Assembly: GCF_020442045.1 (NCBI RefSeq)
Contig: NZ_JAGRLA010000044.1
Coordinates: 1-37,919 of the forward strand
Reading direction: 5' to 3'
Source: Bauldia sp.
GTDB lineage: Bacteria; Pseudomonadota; Alphaproteobacteria; Rhizobiales; Kaistiaceae
Length of the DNA: 37,919 nt
The notes beneath the pieces are model-generated. The model had not been told where the DNA came from and made no database searches. It saw only the letters and a list, made by a program, of their open reading frames with translations. A program made the translations under genes and the position numbers. Position 1 is the first letter of the stretch. Each line of letters opens with the position of its first letter. This document shows, piece after piece, positions 33,860 to 37,919 of this stretch.

Positions 33860-34750
33860 CTAGTTCTGCGGTTCGGCCGGGGGTGATTCGGGATCGGCGG
33901 GAGCCGCATCCGTCGCGCCATCAGCCGGCGCCATATCCTTCGCCGGTTCGGCCGGCGCGGCATCCTCGGCCGGAGCCATGTCCTCGGCGGGGGCCGCGGG
34001 TTCCTCCGGCGCGGCAGCCTCGGCCGGAGCCATGTCCTCGGCGGGGGCCGCGGGTTCCTCCGGCGCGGCAGCCCCGGCGGGAGCCATGTCCTCGGCGGGC
34101 GCAGCCTCCGCGGCGGGAGCGGCATCCTTTGCCGGCGCCGCCATGTCCTCGGCCGGCGCGGCCGGCTCCTCGGGCGCGCCCGGTTCCTCCGGCGCGGCGG
34201 CCACCGGGGTCGGCAGCGGCACCGGGTCGTCGGAAAGCGTCCTCAGATAGGCGATGAGGTCGGCCCGCTGCTCGGGATTCTTGATGCCCGCGAAGGCCAT
34301 CGCGGTACCGGGAACGAACGCCTTCGGATTGGTCAGGAAATGGTCGAGATTCTCGAAGGTCCAGGTCATGCCTTCGTCATGCTTGGCCAGCATCGCCTCG
34401 GAATAGTTGAAGCCTTCCATATGGGCGGCCGGCCCGCCGACGACGCCCCACAGGTTCGGGCCGACCTTTGCCGGACCGCCCTTTTCGAGGGTGTGACAGG
34501 CCTGGCACTTCTTCCCCTGATTCATCCCCGCATCGACGCTCGCGGTCTGCAGGCGGTCGGCGATCGGCGCGACTTCGGCCGGCTTCGCCGGGCCGCCGCC
34601 CTCGCCCTCTCCGCCGACCACGGCGATCATATAGCCGGGTTCCTCGGAATGTGGCGGCGCATAAATGATCTCGGAAATGATGCTCAGCCCCATGACGCCA
34701 AGCGCGGTGCCAAGAACTGCGCCGGCAATCTTGTTGAATTCGAAATTCAT
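33860..34750 (-). CDS. Membrane-anchored class I cytochrome c with repetitive Ala/Pro/Glu tail
   Basis: A 296-residue cytochrome related to the membrane-anchored CycM/cytochrome c552 type of alphaproteobacteria. An uncleaved N-terminal helix (GAVLGTALGVMGLSIISEII, residues 10-29) anchors it. The haem site is CQACH at residues 82-86, and the axial Met151 is in VPGTAMAFAGIKN. The cytochrome domain ends near residue 176 (LIAYLRTLSDD). It is followed by about 120 residues of low-complexity Ala/Pro/Glu/Asp/Met sequence with 18-residue repeats (PEEPAAPAEDMAPAE). ATG 34750 is used. Such cytochromes carry electrons from the bc1 complex to terminal oxidases. It is divergent from kdsB. The tail is much longer than in typical relatives. 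Confidence 0.9.
   Translation of the reverse strand: MNFEFNKIAGAVLGTALGVMGLSIISEIIYAPPHSEEPGYMIAVVGGEGEGGGPAKPAEVAPIADRLQTASVDAGMNQGKKCQACHTLEKGGPAKVGPNLWGVVGGPAAHMEGFNYSEAMLAKHDEGMTWTFENLDHFLTNPKAFVPGTAMAFAGIKNPEQRADLIAYLRTLSDDPVPLPTPVAAAPEEPGAPEEPAAPAEDMAAPAKDAAPAAEAAPAEDMAPAGAAAPEEPAAPAEDMAPAEAAAPEEPAAPAEDMAPAEDAAPAEPAKDMAPADGATDAAPADPESPPAEPQN
33976..34083. repeat. 54-bp tandem repeat inside the cytochrome c gene
   Basis: Two adjacent 54-base units (33976-34029 and 34030-34083) differ at only two positions. More degenerate related units continue to about 34165. The period is 18 codons, so the frame is kept and the copy number could vary without breaking the protein. Confidence 0.8.
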
Positions 34751-34906
34751 CGCTCGGTTTTCCGCCCGGCCTGCCCCGAGGCCGGAATCGCCGGCCTGCC
34801 CGTTGGGGCGGAAACTACAGGCTTTTCGCCGCAAGAGGCAACACGTATAAGCACGCTCGATTGAGACCTTTTGCCCCGGTCGCCCGGGGCGCGGAGCCCT
34901 CCCCTC

Positions 34907-35644
34907 ATGTCGCAGACCGCGGCCATTGTCCTGATTCCGGCCCGAATGGCCGCCAACCGCCTGCCCGGCAAGCCGCTGGCCGACATCCACGGCGAGCCGA
35001 TGATCGTCCATGTCTGGCGCCGGGCGATCGAGGCGGAACTCGGCCGCGTCGTCGTCGCAACGGACGATGCCGGCATCGCCGGGGCGATCCGCGCGGTCGG
35101 CGGCGAGGCGGTGATCACCCGCGGCGACCATGTCAACGGCACGTCGCGGATCTTCGAGGCCCTGGCGATCGCCGACCCCGACGCGAAGGCCGGCATCGTC
35201 GTCAACTTCCAGGGCGACCTGCCGACCATCGAGGCCGAGACCGTGCGCGCGGTGATGCGGCCGCTGGCCGAACCCATGGTCGACATTGCGACGATCGCCG
35301 CCGAGATCACCCGCGAGGAGGAGAAGACCGAGCCGAGCGTCGTCAAGATGGTCGGCACGCCGGTCGGCGACCGCCTGTTCCGCGCGCTTTATTTCACCCG
35401 CGCCACGGCGCCCTCGGGCGAGGGGCCGGTCTACCATCACATCGGCCTCTACGCCTTCCGGCGCGACGCCCTTGCCCGCTATATCGGCCTGCCGCCGACG
35501 CCCCTCGAGGGCCGCGAGCGGCTCGAGCAGCTGCGTGCCCTGGAGCACGGCATGCGCATCGACGTGGCGCTGGTCGACGGCGTGCCGCTCGGCGTCGACA
35601 CCCCCGGCGATCTCGACCGCGCCCGCGCGATGCTCGCGGGCTGA
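34907..35644 (+). CDS. kdsB: 3-deoxy-manno-octulosonate cytidylyltransferase
   Basis: Activates Kdo with CTP to CMP-Kdo for lipopolysaccharide core synthesis in the cytoplasm. The 245-residue length is normal. Motifs include [20 protein letters not shown] (nucleotide binding), [16 protein letters not shown] and [11 protein letters not shown], and the C-terminal [15 protein letters not shown], all characteristic of KdsB. ATG 34907 is chosen because the conserved IPAR segment follows closely; GGAG lies about eleven bases upstream, and an upstream extension lacks homology. It is divergent from the cytochrome c gene, an arrangement known in Hyphomicrobiales, where pheA usually follows kdsB. Confidence 0.95.
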   Translation: MSQTAAIVLIPARMAANRLPGKPLADIHGEPMIVHVWRRAIEAELGRVVVATDDAGIAGAIRAVGGEAVITRGDHVNGTSRIFEALAIADPDAKAGIVVNFQGDLPTIEAETVRAVMRPLAEPMVDIATIAAEITREEEKTEPSVVKMVGTPVGDRLFRALYFTRATAPSGEGPVYHHIGLYAFRRDALARYIGLPPTPLEGRERLEQLRALEHGMRIDVALVDGVPLGVDTPGDLDRARAMLAG

Positions 35645-35780
35645 TCGCCGCCTCCCGGCGCGGCGTCTGTCCGAAATCAGCACCGCTCCAGCGAATTTGA
35701 TTCCGGCGCAGTTCCCGGTAGTCTTTGGCCAGGGGGACGGGCGCGGTCGCAGGCCGCGGCTTCCTTGATCGGAGGCGGGA

Positions 35781-36551
35781 ATGGGGACGGAAGGCGCGAC
35801 CGGCCTTCGGCCGACACCGCAGCGTCACGGTTATTTCGTCGAGGAGGTCCGTCCAGGAGAGGCGGAGGCGTCGGGGGTGCTCGACGAGATCGGGCGGATA
35901 CGCAGCGATTTCCGCCGCGGGATGCACGACGGCACGACCATCGGGCACCGCAGGCGCAGCGCCCTCCACTACGCGTTCATCCGAGCCTACTATCATTCGA
36001 CCGAAGGCTGGCTTGAATTTGCCCGCAAGGCGGACTCCGGCGCGTTTTTGCATACGCTGATCGTCTCCTTCTTCGCCATCTACAAGCGGGATGTTCACAG
36101 CAACATCATGCAGACTGGGTCGACACCGGTGCCGCATCATTGGCGGCCTTATTTCGACCTTGCCCGTAAGGCCGCGAAACGGCCCGAGGCTTACGTCCGC
36201 GCACTCGGCCTGTTCTTTGGCGCACGCGCCCACGTCCGCTTCGATCTCGGAATGGCCCTGGTCGATACCTACCTTGCGTTTGACGCGCGAGGCGAGGCAG
36301 TCCCCGAACTGGATACTCTGCGCGGCGAACTGCTCGGGGTTTCATCGAGCCAGCTTTTCTCCGGCGCGGCCCGACGGTATTTCGCGCCTTTCGACGAGCA
36401 CGTCACGAATCGTCTGCCGCCTTCCCAGAGAATTGCCGCTGCCCTCGTCGACATTCGCGTTGCCGAGGCCATCTGGCTCGCGCATTTCCAGGGCTGGCGG
36501 CGGCAGGCATGGTCGTCGGCCCTCACTCAGATCGCAGCGCAGCCGCCATAG
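35781..36551 (+). CDS. DUF5995-like protein, unknown function
   Basis: A 256-residue soluble protein without a signal peptide. The middle resembles what I recall of the DUF5995 family: an aromatic helical segment HTLIVSFFAIYKRDVHSN near residue 90, then HHWRPYFDLARKA near 118 and RAHVRFDLGMALVDTYLAF near 150, with conserved-looking His and Asp residues that could bind a metal. The match is from remembered pattern and is tentative. The ATG at 35781 has GGAGGCGGG shortly before it. It sits between kdsB and pheA, which are commonly adjacent, so it looks like an inserted gene. Composition is slightly less GC-rich than its neighbours. Confidence 0.55.
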   Translation: MGTEGATGLRPTPQRHGYFVEEVRPGEAEASGVLDEIGRIRSDFRRGMHDGTTIGHRRRSALHYAFIRAYYHSTEGWLEFARKADSGAFLHTLIVSFFAIYKRDVHSNIMQTGSTPVPHHWRPYFDLARKAAKRPEAYVRALGLFFGARAHVRFDLGMALVDTYLAFDARGEAVPELDTLRGELLGVSSSQLFSGAARRYFAPFDEHVTNRLPPSQRIAAALVDIRVAEAIWLAHFQGWRRQAWSSALTQIAAQPP

Positions 36552-36633
36552 GCCGCCGAAGAAAAAGCGCGCAATCGGTGCCCGGAATGCTGTAAGCCTC
36601 CCGCGACCAGAAAACCGACCGACGACCAGACCG

Positions 36634-37482
36634 ATGCCCCGCTTGAAAAAAATCGTCTTCCAGGGCGAGCCCGGCGCCAACTCCCACCTCGCCTGCCAGC
36701 AGATCCATGCCGACTACGAGGTCATTCCCCTGCCGACCTTCGAGGATTGCTTCGGGGCGGTGAGCCGTGGCGAGGCGGACCTTGCGATGATCCCGATCGA
36801 GAATTCGGTCGCCGGCCGGGTGGCGGACATCCACCACCTGCTGCCGACCTCGGGCCTGCATATCGTCGGCGAGCATTTCCTGCCGATCCACTTCCAGCTC
36901 ATGGCGCCGAAGGGCGCGAAGCTTTCCGGCATCAAGGCCGTCCACAGCCACATCCACGCGCTCGGCCAGTGCCGCAAGATCATCCGCGCCCACAAGTGGA
37001 AGCCGATGGTCGCCGGCGACACGGCGGGCGCCGCCCGCGAGGTCGCGGAAGCCGCCGACCGGACCCAGGCGGCGCTGGCGCCGAAGCTCGCCGCCGAGCT
37101 CTACGGGCTCGACATCCTCAAGCGCGACGTCGAGGACGAGGCCCACAACACCACCCGCTTCATCATCCTGTCGAAGAAGGACAGGCGGGCGAAGCCCAAT
37201 GACGGTCCGGTGGTCACCACCTTCGTCTTCCGGGTCCGCAACGTCCCGGCCGCGCTCTACAAGGCGCTCGGCGGCTTCGCCACCAACGGCGTCAACATGA
37301 CCAAGCTGGAGAGCTACCAGCTCAACGGCCAGTTCACCGCGACCCAGTTCTACGCCGATGTCGACGGCCACCCCAAGGACCGGTCGCTGGCCCTGGCGCT
37401 CGAGGAGCTGCAGTTCTTCTGCGCCGAGTTCCGCATCCTCGGCGTCTACCCGGCGAGCCCCTTTCGCGAGGGGATCGCGTAG
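36634..37482 (+). CDS. pheA: Prephenate dehydratase
   Basis: Converts prephenate to phenylpyruvate in phenylalanine synthesis. The 282-residue protein is a monofunctional dehydratase with a C-terminal regulatory ACT domain. Catalytic-domain motifs are FQGEPGANSHLA at the start, MIPIENSVAGRV near residue 52, and the essential Thr-Arg-Phe in AHNTTRFIIL near residue 178. The ACT domain begins near residue 195 and includes GVNMTKLESYQL, the phenylalanine-binding ESRP-like segment. There is no chorismate mutase domain. ATG 36634 is chosen at the start of the conserved region; the upstream frame overlaps the preceding gene in another frame and has no homology. Confidence 0.95.
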   Translation: MPRLKKIVFQGEPGANSHLACQQIHADYEVIPLPTFEDCFGAVSRGEADLAMIPIENSVAGRVADIHHLLPTSGLHIVGEHFLPIHFQLMAPKGAKLSGIKAVHSHIHALGQCRKIIRAHKWKPMVAGDTAGAAREVAEAADRTQAALAPKLAAELYGLDILKRDVEDEAHNTTRFIILSKKDRRAKPNDGPVVTTFVFRVRNVPAALYKALGGFATNGVNMTKLESYQLNGQFTATQFYADVDGHPKDRSLALALEELQFFCAEFRILGVYPASPFREGIA

Positions 37483-37532
37483 GCGCGCGCCGGACCAGCC
37501 GCCGGCGTCCCAACCGATCCTCCGGCCGCCTC

Positions 37533-37630
37533 CCTCTCCGCTCGGCCTCGCCTTCCTCTCCACTCATCCGCGCCTTCCTCTCCGCTCAGCCTCGCCTCCC
37601 TCTCCGCTCAGCTCCGCCCCTCTCCGCTCG
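37533..37630. repeat. 22-bp tandem repeat (about 4.5 units)
   Basis: Units begin with CCTCTCC at 37533, 37555, 37577 and 37599 (exact 22-base period), then at 37619 after a 20-base unit. Units follow the pattern CCTCTCCGCTCAGCCTCGCC with small changes. The final partial unit merges with the left end of the palindromic element at 37624. The period is not a multiple of three, in keeping with non-coding DNA. Confidence 0.8.
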
Positions 37631-37762
37631 TCCCCGCGAAAGCGGGGACCCAGAACTCCTTTCGGTCCAGGTGACGATCACCACCGGCCGAAGCCGCTCC
37701 CGGCGGGCGAAGCGTAATCCGCCGGAGCCTGCCCCCGATCTGATCGGGGCGGGGATGAGCGG
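37624..37762. repeat. Interspersed nested-palindrome repeat, long copy
   Basis: Left end CCGCTCGTCCCCGCGAAAG with hairpin CCCCGCGAAAGCGGGG; right end GGCGGGGATGAGCGG with its own hairpin CCCCGATCTGATCGGGG. The ends match those of the element at 25082-25168 in inverted orientation, but the interior (about 37655-37725) is different and longer. Confidence 0.65.
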
Positions 37763-37919
37763 AGACGCGTCGCGCCGGACCGCTCCCACGCGGGCATAAC
37801 AAAAACCTTGTCCCCCTTCGCCCAACCGCCCTCATAATCAGTGCCATCCTCGCTCACCGGGGGCGCCGTCCGGAGGCGTTCGTTTGGCGGAGCGGGGAGC
37901 GGCGCCCGCGGCGAGACCA

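Larger units (their letters stand above)
37483..37919. other. Intergenic region after pheA, repeat-rich, to window end
   Basis: No supported gene lies in these 437 bases. They contain a 22-bp tandem repeat and an interspersed palindromic element, listed separately. The last 120 bases hold a weak promoter-like pair (TTGTCC near 37808 and CATAAT near 37833 with long spacing), perhaps for a gene beyond the edge; this is not strong enough to call. Confidence 0.5.

Noticed and set aside
37533..37630. CRISPR-like repetition
   Set aside because: The 22-base units are directly abutting with no unique spacers and no cas genes are present, so this is a minisatellite.

Overview
The window is GC-rich chromosomal DNA from an alphaproteobacterium, most likely of the Hyphomicrobiales (Rhizobiales) type. 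The evidence is a C4-pathway 5-aminolevulinate synthase behind a perfect FNR/FixK box, a membrane-anchored class I cytochrome c divergent from kdsB with pheA close by, a yejA-yejA-yejB-yejE-yejF peptide transporter operon, and intergenic palindromic repeats typical of that group. Species cannot be named from the sequence alone. No rRNA, tRNA, CRISPR array, transposase or integrase was seen.

Layout. 1-2557: minus-strand glpD-glpK glycerol catabolism operon, with glpK cut by the window edge. 2727-3488: small RTX calcium-binding protein. 3800-5990: YdjC-family deacetylase convergent with a DegT/StrS aminotransferase. 6341-8814: a tightly coupled pair of a LamG-domain protein and a Vps62-like protein of unknown function, behind two dyad-symmetric elements. 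8827-13326: minus-strand run of an EI24/CysZ-like membrane protein, a lower-GC NYN-domain RNase-like gene with a terminator-like hairpin directly against its start codon, an orphan FdsG/NuoE-like 2Fe-2S subunit, two alpha/beta hydrolases and an MltB-type lytic transglycosylase. 13531-15709: aspartyl/asparaginyl hydroxylase and hemA. 15710-16175: a patch of degenerate palindromic repeats. 16176-19669: PhoX-like protein followed by a diheme cytochrome. 19819-24106: AbrB-family membrane protein, then a LuxR-family regulator with a flavin monooxygenase-like target gene. 24109-25059: GhrA-type 2-hydroxyacid dehydrogenase. 25292-33673: yej operon with a VapBC-like toxin-antitoxin pair spliced between yejE and yejF. 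33860-37482: cytochrome c with a repetitive Ala/Pro/Glu tail, kdsB, a DUF5995-like gene and pheA. 37483-37919: a 22-bp tandem repeat running into a mobile-looking palindromic element.

How genes work together. GlpD and GlpK would jointly convert glycerol to dihydroxyacetone phosphate. YejA1/A2-B-E-F form one complete peptide ABC importer. hemA is expected to respond to oxygen through FNR/FixK, supplying haem for c-type cytochromes such as the two encoded here. The least explained material is the LamG/Vps62-like pair, the NYN gene with its structured leader, the PhoX/diheme pair and the toxin-antitoxin insertion in yej.
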